Shown here piece by piece: positions 1 through 9,800 of a stretch of DNA of 64,000 nt. How positions within the stretch are numbered: the first letter of the stretch is position 1; each line of letters opens with the position of its first letter. The notes under the pieces are model-generated. The model was not told the DNA's origin, searched no databases, and saw only the letters and a list, made by a program, of their open reading frames with translations. The stretch covers positions 1 to 64,000 of the forward strand of contig JAOZHW010000001.1 in NCBI GenBank assembly GCA_026014685.1. Reading direction: 5' to 3'. The position numbers and the translations under genes were made by a program. This stretch comes from Candidatus Bathyarchaeota archaeon. Lineage in GTDB: Archaea; Thermoproteota; Bathyarchaeia; Bathyarchaeales; Bathycorpusculaceae.

Positions 1-1197
1 GATGGCTGCTTCTAAGCCTACCTCCCCGCTGTCTGAGGCTGACGACGCCCTTTGGTTTGACATTTAGCCAGCACTTGGGGACTTTAACCTCAGTCTGGGT
101 TGTCCCCCTCTCGGTCCAGGAGCTTACCCCCTGTAACCCGCTTCCCAAGGTCTTAAGTGCGGGTGGATTCGTAGTTTGAAAGGAAAGTGGACCCTTTCGG
201 ATCCTTGTTTTCCAATCAGTGCTCTACCCCACCAGCTGCCTCGCTTGGGACTGGGCTCAGGCCCACTTCGGAAGGAACTAGCTATCACCAGACTAGATTG
301 GTCTTTAGCCCCTAGCCCCAGGTCTGGGGAACAAATTGCACGTTAGAACCCTTTCGAACCTCCACTAGGCTTTCGCCTAGCTTCGTCCTGCCCAGGGCTA
401 GATCGTCTGGTTTCTAGTATGTATAGACACGACTTCGGGCCCTTTCAGACCCTGCACCTGGCTCCTTGCGGAGTTGCGTGCTTGTTGGTTTCCCTTTGCT
501 TACAAGTTTGACACTTTTAGGCTTGCCGTGGCTATAAACTCCCCGGCCCGTGTTTCGAGACGGAGCGCATGACCCTGATCCGCTTTCTTCGTACAGCTGC
601 ATCACTACAGTTTCCTTCAGAAAGCTTCGTATCTTCCGGGCCATGCACGTCTGTAACTGTCTGGTTTCAGGCACTTTTCACCCCCATTCCGGGGTACTTT
701 TCAGTTTTCCGTCACCGTACTAGTGCGCTATCGGTCTTGAGGTATATTTAGTCTTGGAAGTTGGTGACTTCCAGCTTTCCACACCGAAGCCACGGTGTGG
801 TAGTCTGGGACTCTCGCTCAACTCTTTCTGGTTTACGTTTAGGGGGCTATCACCCTCTATGGCGGGCCTTTTCAGACCACTTCAACTTTGCCAGCGAAGA
901 GGAAGCAAGGCCCTTAACCCTACATCTCCCAAGCATTTCTGTTTGGGATTCGGTTTGGACTGTTCCCATTTCGCTCGCTGCTACTAAGGGAATCCCGTGT
1001 TGGTTTCTTTTCCTCCCCCTACTAAGATGCTTCCGTTCGGGGGGTTCCCGCTCCGTGAAGGAGCACCACTTGCGTGGTGAGAAGTCTCATTCGGGTATCC
1101 TCGGTTCTAAGGCTGCTTGCGCTTACCCGAGGCGGTATCGCGGCTTGCCGCGCCCTTCTTCGGTTCTCAAGCCGAGCCATCCTCCAGACAGCGTGGC
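1..1197 (-). rRNA. 23S ribosomal RNA, 5' part (cut by window edge)
   Basis: Read on the minus strand, the stretch below about 1197 carries the conserved 5' start of archaeal 23S rRNA (GGAGGATGGCTCGGCTTGAG, then AAGGGCGCGGCAAGC). It continues to a segment at the window edge with CTTAGAAGCAGCCATC, which corresponds to about E. coli position 1060, just before the L11-binding region. About 1.2 kb of the roughly 3 kb molecule is present. The mature 5' end is approximate. No 16S gene lies upstream on this strand within the window; the next gene is a protein gene on the other strand. Confidence 0.95.
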
Positions 1198-1763
1198 ATG
1201 TTACGGGCCAATGGTAGTGTCTGTTTGGCGTTTGATGAAATCACATATTGTCTCAAATTGATGTGTATTGGCGTCGTTGTATATGTTTGGCCTGTGCATG
1301 GTGTCATTTTGAGCGTCCAGTATGGATCCGCCCATTCACCGCTTCACTCCTCATCGTGTTATGGTGGGGAGTTGCATTTTTTGTTTGTGTAACCCATGTT
1401 ACTGGGATTGCATAAGAAGCAGACTACGCGAATATAAGTGTTACGTTACACTTTACTCGGGTTGGTCGTCGGCGCTTAATTGGCTGCCGAAGTTGCTTCT
1501 CCTACACACGCACCCCGTTTTTGTTGGGGTTCGCCCCTAAATGTTAGGGAAATTATCAATTCTTCAAACCCTCATAAAAACCTGTCGCACCATATAGAAC
1601 ATCATTGTGGGGTTTTGTTTAAACTGGCACCTCAAAAAAGTGTCAAGTTTCTGTTTTATGGGCGATTAATTTGGATGTTGATATTTATTTCAAATTTAGA
1701 TAGCTTTTTCATAAATGATAAGTATCGACAGCAACCATTTTCGGTTTAAAGGTGGTTTGATAT
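1198..1763. other. rRNA leader and intergenic region with short hairpins
   Basis: This non-coding stretch separates the minus-strand 23S gene from the plus-strand zinc-finger gene. It holds the presumed rRNA leader (1198-1405) and a set of mutually exclusive small hairpins: CCCC 1513-1516 with GGGG 1526-1529, GGGG 1526-1529 with CCCC 1534-1537 closing a TTCG loop, and CCTAA 1536-1540 with TTAGG 1544-1548. I see no tRNA, 5S or 16S gene here. Confidence 0.5.
1429..1439 (-). promoter_or_regulatory. candidate TATA box of the 23S rRNA gene
   Basis: On the minus strand the sequence CTTATATTCG lies about 230 bases upstream of the estimated 23S 5' end. An archaeal start site about 25 bases downstream would give a leader of roughly 200 nt, a usual length for an rRNA precursor. 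This is the best TATA-like match in the region, but it is inferred by eye. Confidence 0.4.
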
Positions 1764-2030
1764 ATGATAAGCCAAATGCAATTAGCCAAACAAACTGTTG
1801 CAGTTGAGTTAAAGAATTTAGGTTACTCCACTAAAGAAGTAAACGGCTTCCAGAAAACAACCAAATGCCCAAGATGCGGCATGGACTTCTCGAACTTGCC
1901 GTTCAGTGGAAGGTGGCTTGCACACTTAGCCAACTGCAAAGCAAAACCAAAAGCTAAAAAAGTTAAAAAAATCAAGAAAACAAAAGCAAAGAAACCAGTA
2001 AAAGCGAAAAAAGCTAAAGGCAAACGCTAA
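1764..2030 (+). CDS. small CCHC zinc-finger protein with lysine-rich tail
   Basis: The product is an 88-residue basic protein. Residues 1-33 form a hydrophilic N-terminus. Residues 35-58 hold one zinc knuckle, C35-x2-C38-x15-H54-x3-C58. Residues 59-88 are a tail in which more than half of the residues are lysine, with AK/KK repeats like those of archaeal chromatin or rRNA-binding proteins. The ATG is preceded by AAAGGTGG at a good distance, which supports this start. A T-run follows the stop codon. Binding to DNA or RNA is likely from the composition, but the target is unknown. It lies beside and diverges from the 23S rRNA gene. I do not recognise a named family. Confidence 0.8.
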   Translation: MISQMQLAKQTVAVELKNLGYSTKEVNGFQKTTKCPRCGMDFSNLPFSGRWLAHLANCKAKPKAKKVKKIKKTKAKKPVKAKKAKGKR

Positions 2031-2147
2031 ACTTTTTTAGCATTCTGGATTGAAAGGGGGACCAAACTTTATTTTCTAAATTTAGTGTTAACTAAAGAAA
2101 CAAGGCACAAAGCGTTTTCAGAACAGTTCTTTCTGCGCCTCTCTGAG

Positions 2148-2420
2148 CTAATTAAGACATTTAAATGCGCCTTTTCGAATTCGATTTTTTTCCTTAGTTG
2201 TTGTTACAGAAAATCCTCTATACACAAGAACTATCAGCAGTCTTAGCTGTGACTTCTGATTTTGGTTTCGGCTGGCTTTGGGGATTGCACGCTGGTTGTG
2301 GAGGATTGTGCAAGCAGTGCAACCTGTGACGAAGTCAACTGCGATTTTTCTACTATCACCCTCATATAAAGCCGCATACGTTTCCGTATCCTTACTTGCT
2401 GGAATCACGCGACGTCTCAC
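2148..2420 (-). CDS. doubtful 90-residue ORF, possibly leaderless
   Basis: This reading frame starts with GTG about 25 bases downstream of a good TATA box on the minus strand (TTTATATAAG, 2439-2449), so a leaderless mRNA is conceivable. The predicted protein has no recognised domain, an unconvincing composition, and two CxxC-like cysteines near residues 34-37. The first nine codons fall in a sequence that recurs at 20223-20269, where the frame closes after a few codons. It may be non-coding. Confidence 0.2.
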   Translation of the reverse strand: MRRRVIPASKDTETYAALYEGDSRKIAVDFVTGCTACTILHNQRAIPKASRNQNQKSQLRLLIVLVYRGFSVTTTKEKNRIRKGAFKCLN

Positions 2421-2447
2421 CGAGTACCTCCCCTCCCTTATATAAAG
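2402..2447. repeat. repeat element, copy A (TATA-containing, about 46 bp)
   Basis: This segment matches 20223-20269 at about 36 of 46 positions with one single-base indel. The best blocks are CACGCGAC, TCTCA, and a pyrimidine run leading into TTATATAAAG. The TATA part is palindromic, so it could drive transcription either way. The second copy lies between convergent genes, which argues for a small mobile or regulatory unit rather than the promoter of a conserved gene. Confidence 0.5.
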
Positions 2448-2470
2448 AAGGTTGTTTTGAGCACTTACTC

Positions 2471-2600
2471 TTTACGGAGGATCCGCCTGCCCCGCTTTCG
2501 TGTCCTCGTCCCCGCTCCATAAGCAGGGACCGCTTCAGGCTAAAACGACTCACGAAGGGGGCACACCTAAAATAAACGCTAAAGAAGAACGGAAGGTGTG
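2471..2600 (+). ncRNA. candidate structured RNA
   Basis: Downstream of the TATA box at 2439-2449 lies a GC-rich stretch that can fold. A long stem pairs 2488-2502 with 2551-2563 (TGCCCC..TTTCGTG with CACGAA.GGGGCA, one bulge). Inside it a hairpin pairs TCCCCGCT (2509-2516) with AGCAGGGA (2521-2528) with one mismatch. A third stem, CACACCT (2562-2568) with AGGTGTG (2594-2600), touches the first, so two folds may alternate. I compared it with RNase P and SRP RNA and could not match their conserved boxes. Function and ends are unknown. Confidence 0.3.
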
Positions 2601-2707
2601 TTTAGTTTGGTGCAGAAAGTTAGGCTTAAGCGTCGAAGTCCTTGCCCACATGGCAGCGGCGACAAAATTTATCTCTTTTCTCTTGCTTGGCGCCCTAATT
2701 TCACATG

Positions 2708-2717
2708 TTTTATATAC
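2708..2717 (+). promoter_or_regulatory. TATA box upstream of the RTX-like surface protein
   Basis: The sequence TTTTATATAC lies about 45 bases before the TTG start at 2758. It would give a start site near 2740 and a short leader containing GTGAGG as ribosome binding site. The 2758 gene therefore probably has its own promoter, separate from the structured region upstream. Confidence 0.5.
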
Positions 2718-2757
2718 TTCTTGGTTGCAAACAAACTAGTGTAGGTGAGGCGCAGTT

Positions 2758-3990
2758 TTGGAGCCGAAGTCTAAGCGAGCCTTTGTTCTCTGCCTCTTAG
2801 GGTTTACTGTTTTGTTTTTTTCCTCGATGCAGGGTGTTTTAGCTCAAGAGACAGGCATGTTGATTGTTTATGTTGAGAGTCTTGGCGGCGACGCCACGTT
2901 TAGCTACACGGGTTCGCCTGGTTCGCTTGGCAATTTCCAGTTAGCGACTGACGGCGGAGGGGCAGCGCAAGTCTTCAACCTTACGGCGGGTACGTACTCA
3001 ATAACGCAGAATGCGCTGCCAACCAACTGGGCGCTAAGCGAGGTGTTTTTGGACGGGACAGGCACGGGAACGGTCAACCAGCAGCAGGCTAAAGCCGCCT
3101 TCACCATATCCTCGGAGTTTGACGTGTACTATTTGAGGTTCACCAACTATGACCAAACAGTCATACCCGAGTATCCATCACAGGCAATGATTTTGGTCTT
3201 AATAGTTGCCACTTCAACAGTCGCGCTTTATTCGATAAGGAAGCACAAGAAAGCCGCTGCAGCCCCGTTTGCATTCCTTTGCTCAATCTGCCTTCTTGCC
3301 GCGTCAGTGGGAACGGCGGTGGCGAGTCCTGACAGGTACATCCAAATAGGCACAAGAAATGCTGATGAGCAGATTCAGTTTGGGGCTTCGGGCAGAGACG
3401 TGGTGGTGCAGCTTGGGTTTGGAGGAAACGACATCCAGTATGCCGAAACTAGTGGGGGGGACGACTGTATAGTTCAGAACGGGGGCGCAGGAGACGACGC
3501 TATGACTGCAGTCAGCGGCACTGGGGATGACTATATGTTGCAGGATGGCGGAGACGGCAACGACAAAATGTATGCTGAAGCTGGCAATGGGTTGAAAACT
3601 ATTGTTGCGCGGGGAGGAGGAGGAAACGATATAATTGAACTCACGGGCGGACCTGGTGGAGGCTTGCTTAAGGTAAGCGGCGGTGACGGAAACGATTCAA
3701 TCACGATACGCGGAGGGAAAGACAATGATTCAATAATAGTTGATGCCGATTTTGGAGACGACACAATTGAGTATATGGTGACTTTAGGTACAGATTCTGT
3801 TGATATTGATGGCGGGGCAGGCATCGACTTTTTGACGGCGTACAAGATGGGGCATCCGAACTTCTGTTTGCTTGACGGTGCAGGCAAGGTAATGTATGCG
3901 CTTGGCACAGGAGGCACATCCATAACCGTCATCAACGTCGAGCACGGCAAAGTAGTCGGCGACGCAGGAGAAACACTCTACCAATGGTGA
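2758..3990 (+). CDS. surface protein: sorting-signal module followed by RTX-like repeats
   Basis: The product has 410 residues and starts with TTG after GTGAGG. Residues 1-30 are a signal peptide. Residues 34-130 are a small beta domain like prealbumin-type surface modules. Residues 136-165 look like a complete C-terminal sorting signal: IPEYPS, a membrane helix (143-160), then RKHKK. A second hydrophobic segment (168-189) ending at an AVAS-type cleavage site follows. Residues 195-360 carry glycine- and aspartate-rich nonapeptide-like repeats (GGDGNDS, GGAGDD, GGKDNDS) as in calcium-binding RTX parallel beta-rolls. The reading frame is open throughout, so this looks like two exported proteins joined head to tail. 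The repeats suggest calcium binding outside the cell. Confidence 0.75.
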   Translation: MEPKSKRAFVLCLLGFTVLFFSSMQGVLAQETGMLIVYVESLGGDATFSYTGSPGSLGNFQLATDGGGAAQVFNLTAGTYSITQNALPTNWALSEVFLDGTGTGTVNQQQAKAAFTISSEFDVYYLRFTNYDQTVIPEYPSQAMILVLIVATSTVALYSIRKHKKAAAAPFAFLCSICLLAASVGTAVASPDRYIQIGTRNADEQIQFGASGRDVVVQLGFGGNDIQYAETSGGDDCIVQNGGAGDDAMTAVSGTGDDYMLQDGGDGNDKMYAEAGNGLKTIVARGGGGNDIIELTGGPGGGLLKVSGGDGNDSITIRGGKDNDSIIVDADFGDDTIEYMVTLGTDSVDIDGGAGIDFLTAYKMGHPNFCLLDGAGKVMYALGTGGTSITVINVEHGKVVGDAGETLYQW

Positions 3991-4401
3991 GTTTTTAGCT
4001 AAAAATTGAACCCCGTTTGCCAAAATATGCAAAAACTGCAGTGTTGGGTTTTTGAACTCCATTGCGTGCGCTTAGCTCAATTTGCTAAGGAAATAGCCTA
4101 AAGGGGGGCTGTTGACCATTTAGTTTTTATCTATGTTCTAAGTTAAGCTCTATTACCCTACAGACTTGCAATTAAAACGTCAACACCTACACACCCAATA
4201 GAAAAACACGTTTAGAACAACTTTTCCATAAAGAAAAGAAGTCTAAAGCCCTAAATGATTAAGAATATACTTTTGGTCGTTTCTGTTTTCAGATAGTTTT
4301 GCGGTTTAATCGTTGATAAACACCTATGGGCTAAGGGCTGATTCAAAAGAGAGCAGAATAGTTGAAAAGTAACGAACCCTACTAGTACATAACGAAGAGA
4401 A
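3991..4401. other. intergenic region, 411 bp
   Basis: The region opens with the AT-rich palindrome TTTTTAGCTAAAAA just after the stop codon, a plausible terminator for the preceding gene. The rest has no gene or convincing RNA. A weak TATA-like AATATAC near 4265 would leave a leader of more than 100 nt before the kinase gene at 4402. Confidence 0.4.
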
Positions 4402-6264
4402 ATGAGATTAAGAACCCAATTCTTAATCACCCTTTTTGTTTTTGCTTCTGTTGTGGCAATCATCGTTTCCTCAGTAGCTGCTACGCACCTAAGATTAGGC
4501 GAATTACGCCAACATCAAGACATCGCAAGTAATGCAAAAATCAGAGCAAACAGCCTTGGATACATTTCAATCAACTATTTCCTCTACCAACACAACCTAT
4601 CTGACTGGAGGGCAATGGTTTCAGTTTTCTACGATGACGTTTGCAGATTAAATTCAACTAGCCAAGAACAACAAACCCTTGTTGAAACAGTACTTTTAGA
4701 TTTAATAGTCGCTAACGACACATTCAACGACGCTGTCACAACACTTCAACATACGCCTCTAAACAAAAGTTCAGGCATACCCATGTTTGAGGAACTATGG
4801 AACAAGATGGCTACTCAAACACAGCAATTAACTTTTGACGCTGAGCGGCTTTCAAACTGGCTGGACCACCAATCTAACGAGGTAAATTTGGCGAATCTGA
4901 CGCTGATTGTGGTGTTGATTGCTTTGTTTGGCGCTTACTTTTTTCTCATTTATGGACTAGTTTTTAGGCGCACACTAAATGCGATAGCAATTCTTAGGTC
5001 AAAAACAAAAACTATTAGCCAAGGCAATCTAAACTACCCAGATTCAGAAAAGCACAGACGAGACGAAATTGGCGAATTATCCTCCGACGTTGCCGCGATG
5101 GTAAGAAACCTCAAGCAGACAACGGCGTCTAAAGAGGAACTTGAAAAAGAAGTTGCTGAAAGAAAAAAAGCTGAACAAGCTCTGCTGGAGGCGAAAGTTA
5201 AACTCCAAGATTATGCAGCTAATTTGGAAAAAATTGTTGAAGAGCGCACCAAAAAAATCTTGGAAAGCGAGCAAAGTTACCGCGAGTTGTATGAGAGTTT
5301 CGGTGAAGCTTTCGTTGCTATGGATTGGGAGTTAACGGTTATTCATTGGAATAAAGCTGCAGAGAGAGTGACACGAATTAAAGCTGAAGATGCATTGGGC
5401 AAGAAGATGTTTGATATTTTGCCTGAGATGATGTCGATTGATTTTACGCCGTATTATGAGTCTCTTCGGAATAAGCAACCTGCGCGGTTCATGATGAACA
5501 CTGTAAGCAGAGAAACAGGTAAGGATGCAATTTTTGAAATTTCAACGTACCCCTCAACTCAGGGAATAATAATCATAATAGAAGACAAAACGGAAGAAGA
5601 GCAAACCAAGCGACTCTCCGCTATCGGCCAAACAGCGGGTATGGTTGGACATGACATCCGCAACCCGCTACAAGCCATAACCAGCGACCTCTATTTGATT
5701 AAAGAAGAACTTAACGAAATCCCCCAATGCAAACAACTTCAAGGCGTACAGGAAAGCCTCGCAACGATTGAGGAAAACGTCTTCTACATCAACAAAATAG
5801 TAAGTGATCTGCAAGATTACACTCGACCTTTATCGCCTGTTTTTCATGAAGTCAACATTAACACGTTACTCTCAAGCGTGGTCGGTATTAACTTTCCAAA
5901 GAATATTGAGACAACAGTGTCGGTTCCAGAAAACTTGATAGTTAAAACCGACGCCTCTTACCTCAAACGGATACTCAGCAACCTCGTAAACAACGCAGTG
6001 CAAGCTATGCCCAACGGGGGAAAACTGGACATACAAGCGGCAAAGAAAGGAAACACTTTAGTGATCAGCGTAAAAGATACAGGTGTTGGCATCCCTGATG
6101 AGCTTAGAGACAAAATTTTCACGCCGCTGTTTACAACTAAATCTAAGGGGCAAGGGTTAGGTTTAGCTGTGGTTAAACGGTTAGTTACTGGGTTGAAGGG
6201 CAAAATTTCCTACCAGAGCCAAGAGAGCAAAGGAACAACCTTCATAGTAGAACTACCGATTTAG
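4402..6264 (+). CDS. membrane sensor histidine kinase (HAMP-PAS-HisKA-HATPase)
   Basis: The 620-residue sensor kinase has membrane helix 1 at 8-27, an extracellular mostly helical sensor region (28-165), membrane helix 2 at 167-189, a HAMP-like linker (190-240) and a coiled coil (240-290). A PAS domain (292-400) follows, then the phosphoacceptor motif GHDIRNPLQ with His417, and a HATPase domain with an N box (NLVNNAVQAM), a G1 box (DTGVGIP) and a G2 box (GQGLGLAVV). It should autophosphorylate and pass phosphate to a response regulator. No receiver gene lies beside it, so its partner is elsewhere. The bacteriohemerythrin gene follows 95 bp downstream and may belong to the same response. Confidence 0.93.
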   Translation: MRLRTQFLITLFVFASVVAIIVSSVAATHLRLGELRQHQDIASNAKIRANSLGYISINYFLYQHNLSDWRAMVSVFYDDVCRLNSTSQEQQTLVETVLLDLIVANDTFNDAVTTLQHTPLNKSSGIPMFEELWNKMATQTQQLTFDAERLSNWLDHQSNEVNLANLTLIVVLIALFGAYFFLIYGLVFRRTLNAIAILRSKTKTISQGNLNYPDSEKHRRDEIGELSSDVAAMVRNLKQTTASKEELEKEVAERKKAEQALLEAKVKLQDYAANLEKIVEERTKKILESEQSYRELYESFGEAFVAMDWELTVIHWNKAAERVTRIKAEDALGKKMFDILPEMMSIDFTPYYESLRNKQPARFMMNTVSRETGKDAIFEISTYPSTQGIIIIIEDKTEEEQTKRLSAIGQTAGMVGHDIRNPLQAITSDLYLIKEELNEIPQCKQLQGVQESLATIEENVFYINKIVSDLQDYTRPLSPVFHEVNINTLLSSVVGINFPKNIETTVSVPENLIVKTDASYLKRILSNLVNNAVQAMPNGGKLDIQAAKKGNTLVISVKDTGVGIPDELRDKIFTPLFTTKSKGQGLGLAVVKRLVTGLKGKISYQSQESKGTTFIVELPI

Positions 6265-6359
6265 TCTTTAATTTAATAAAAATAGATAGATTTCTAATTT
6301 TAACTTAGATTTCATAACGGTTTAATACATTTTTCACAAAACCTACAAGCAGTGATTGT

Positions 6360-6767
6360 ATGCCACTACTACAATGGAACGATAATTTCTCAGTCGGCGT
6401 CGCAGAAATCGACGCTCAACACAAAAACCTCGTCTCATACCTAAACGACCTACACTTTGCCATGACACAGGGCAAAGGCAACTCCATCCTCAAATCGCTC
6501 TTGGACCGCCTTGTAGGATACACGCAGGTGCATTTTGCAACAGAAGAAAAATACATGAAACAATGGAACTACCCCGGATACGTCTACCACAAAGGAGAAC
6601 ATGAAGTATTCGTGAAGAAAGTTGCTGAATTCAAAACCAAATTTGAAGGCGGCCAAGCAGTGCTATCCATAGAGATATTATCTTTCCTAAAAGACTGGGT
6701 AGTAAAGCATATCCAAGGTACAGATAAAAAGTACGGTCCATTCTTCAACAAACACGGACTAAAATAA
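6360..6767 (+). CDS. bacteriohemerythrin (O2-binding di-iron protein)
   Basis: The 135-residue length is normal for a single-domain hemerythrin. All seven expected iron ligands can be seen: His21 in AQHKNL, His58 and Glu62 in VHFATEE, His77 and His81 in YHKGEH, and His117 and Asp122 in VKHIQGTD. The protein binds oxygen at a di-iron centre in the cytoplasm and serves in O2 sensing, storage or scavenging. In an otherwise anaerobic-looking genome it suggests occasional contact with oxygen. The start ATG lies directly after GTGATTGT, without a strong ribosome binding site. Confidence 0.95.
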   Translation: MPLLQWNDNFSVGVAEIDAQHKNLVSYLNDLHFAMTQGKGNSILKSLLDRLVGYTQVHFATEEKYMKQWNYPGYVYHKGEHEVFVKKVAEFKTKFEGGQAVLSIEILSFLKDWVVKHIQGTDKKYGPFFNKHGLK

Positions 6768-6881
6768 ACTATTTCTAAACGCTCAAACTTCTTATTCTTT
6801 CTTGTTTCCTTTAAACTCGATTATAGGTTCCCAAAAGATCATTTATATAAAATAAAAAAATTGAGAAAGAAAAGTTTTGTC

Positions 6882-9800
6882 TTAACGCCACTTGTTGCTT
6901 TTTCTCTTGTGGATAATGCCCAATGCTACAGCGATAAGAGCAATTACCGCAGCGATAAGCACCACATAATCTGGGATTCCTGCAGGTGTCGGTGCTATGG
7001 TCGGGGCTGGTGTTGGCGTTGCAGTAGGCGGCGGTGTGACTTCTGGCGGTGTTGGGGTTGGTTCAATTGTGCTTGTTTGCGAAACCGTTATGTTACATTG
7101 GTATGTGGGTGGCCGCTGGGTAAAGGTTAGCTGGGTTCCCTGTTGCGGAGAAACAAAGATTATAGTAACTATGTGGGTACTAAAGTGGGTCGAATATGTA
7201 ATGTAATAGTTTTCGTCGTCTTGGGTGTATGATTGGTTCTCTGCTAAGGCGCCGTCAATGTAAACCTGCGGTGTGGTTCCATAGGGTATTGCTGTTTTTG
7301 GCAATGTTATGGTGCCAATGCCTTCTGTTCCGCTTGGACCAGTTACAATGAAAGCTATGGTTGTGGTGGCATTGTCTTCGTATGGAGTTATTGTCATGTT
7401 GGCCATTTGTTGCGCTGTAATGTTACCGCCTAACGTTATTAGGTAGGTTTGGTTATCGGATGTTTTGGTTGCGATTATGGTGTTTGTTTTTTCAAAGGTG
7501 GCAGTTATGATCTTGTCGCTGTCCATAGTGATTGTTACTGGATTATCAGTGCCTGTTAAGTCTCCGTTCCATCCGCTGAAGACCCAGCCTGATCCAGCTA
7601 CAGGCGTAAGCTGAACTGATGCGCCATAAGTGTAGGAGTCTTGAGCGGGATTTATAGTTACATTGCAGCCTTCGCCGACTGTGTTGACTGTTAGGGCGTA
7701 CTGGTTTTGGGTAAATGCGATTTTTTGTGATACATCGCCGTCTGCAACTGTGACTGTTCCAGAATTAGTTGTGGTTGAGTAGCCTGCTGGTGTCGTTACT
7801 GTATAGTTGTAGGTGCCGTCGGCGTAGCCGCTGAAGATAATAGTGTCAGTGGTTGAATTCTGAGTTGTTCCATCGAAGGTTACGCTCCAGTTGGTGCCTA
7901 AAGCTAGACCTGATTCAGTGAAAACCACATTGTAGGTTTTTGGACTTAAACTTGTGAAGACAACGGGTATAGCAATGTCGCTGTCGGAGACATCTAATGT
8001 TTCACTTAGGCTGACGCTTGTGTAGCCTTCGGGCGGCGTTATAGTATAGCTAAATTGTCCTTGCTTGCAAGTTACGAAGGTTATTACATTAACTGGCGAT
8101 GTTTGAGTTATACCATCAAATGTTACGCTCCAACTGTCGCCTTCTTTGAGGCCTTCCGCAGTGAAGACTATTTTGGAGTTATCTGCGAAAGCGTAGACAC
8201 AGCCATCACGTGCAGTCGCATACAGTACGCCGTCAGCATAAACGGGGGCGCAATTGATGCGGCCTCCTGTTTGGTAGGTCCAAATAAGTTCTCCTTCCGT
8301 GTCTTTGGGGTTGGCATTAAGTGCATAAACATAGCCGGAGTTGGCTGTTGCATAGACTGCTCCATCAGCAACTATGACAGGGGACCGGAAGTAGTCATCC
8401 GAGGAGTAAGCCCATAACAGTTCGCCTTCTGGGTTTTCAGTGTTGGCTGCTAACGCGTAGATATAGCCGTTGTCTGATGTAGCATAAACTACTCCGTCAG
8501 CGACTGTGGGTGTATCATAGAAGTAATCGTCGGTGTAGTAGCTCCATATGACTTCGCCCTCTGGGTTCTGGGTTGTAGCATTGAATGCGTAAACATAGCC
8601 ATCCTCTGTGCATACATAGACCACTCCATCAACAACTACCGGTGCACAATAAATAGCGCTGTAGGTATCGAATGCCCATAAGCATACGCCGTCTGAGTTC
8701 TCAGTAGTGACTGCCAGAGCGTATACAGAGCCGCCTTCGGTGGACACATAAACTACTCCACCATCGACAGCGGGAGAGCCATCCATGTAATCATTTGTTT
8801 GGTATGCCCACAGCGGTTCGCCACTTTGGGCATTGAGTGCATGAACATATCCGTCGTCTGTGGCGAAGTATACCGCTCCGTCAACAGCTGTTGGATTAGA
8901 GTATACATAACCATCTGCTACAAAATTCCATAACAGTTCGCCTTCTTCACTGGAGGGATTTGCATTAAATGCGTAGACAGAACCGTAATAGGAAGCAACA
9001 TAAACCACTCCGTCAACGACGACAGGAGCCAATTCTAGGTCATCTTCTGTATTATAGCTCCAGACTACTTTACCGTTTGCATTAATAGTAGTTGCGTTAA
9101 GCGCATAAACATAGCCACCCTCTGTGCAGACATAGACAACTCCGTCAACAACAACTGGGGAAGAGTATATGCAGTCATTAGTGCTAAAGCTCCAAATCGG
9201 CATATCAGTAGTTGCATTGATTGCATAAACAACGCCGTCGTCATTAACGGTGTATACAACGCCGTTTACTATTGTCGGTGTTCTATAAATGGAGGCACCT
9301 GTGTCGAAAGACCAGAGAAGTTTATTTGTAGTTGGCGCATGTGCATCTTGTCCGGGCAAAATGTAAATGGGCGAAGGAATAAAAACTGCTTGAAGAGTAT
9401 GGTCGCCATCAAATTGAATAGTGATGCTTCGGCTACTGGAGTATTCTTCCCCGTCAAGTAGCCAGTATGAAAAGATGTAGCCGCTTTGAGCTTTTGCATA
9501 GACTTCATAGGTTGAGTCTGGAGGTAATGCAACCGTTGTTCCGTCAACTATTCCATCGGTGTCAGAGCTGTAGATATGCCCGTTGTTTGAAGTTTCAATG
9601 GTTAAACTGTATGTAATGGACTTGAATGCCGCTATGAGGGTATGATCAGTATCCATAACGACTGATATGGTGCTTCTTGTGTAGTTTACGTCATCGAGAA
9701 TCCAGTTGTAGAATTCTCCGCCGTTTACCGGTGTCTGGCTAACCTCGATTGTGGTGTCTGGGATTTCGCAGTATACTCCAGCGTTTGGTTCTGTCGAACC

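Noticed and set aside
414-1392. Several open frames of 60-166 codons inside the first 1.3 kb
   Set aside because: They lie inside or antisense to the 23S rRNA gene, whose conserved text is clear.
2471-2660. Possible RNase P or SRP RNA
   Set aside because: A CAGAAA ... GGCTTA stretch near 2613-2628 recalls the 3' side of P4, but the GAGGAAAGTCC box and other conserved segments are missing.
3531-4062. Antisense frames of 139 and 92 codons opposite the RTX-like gene
   Set aside because: Low-complexity mirror images of the Gly/Asp repeats; the plus-strand gene has start, signal peptide and repeats.
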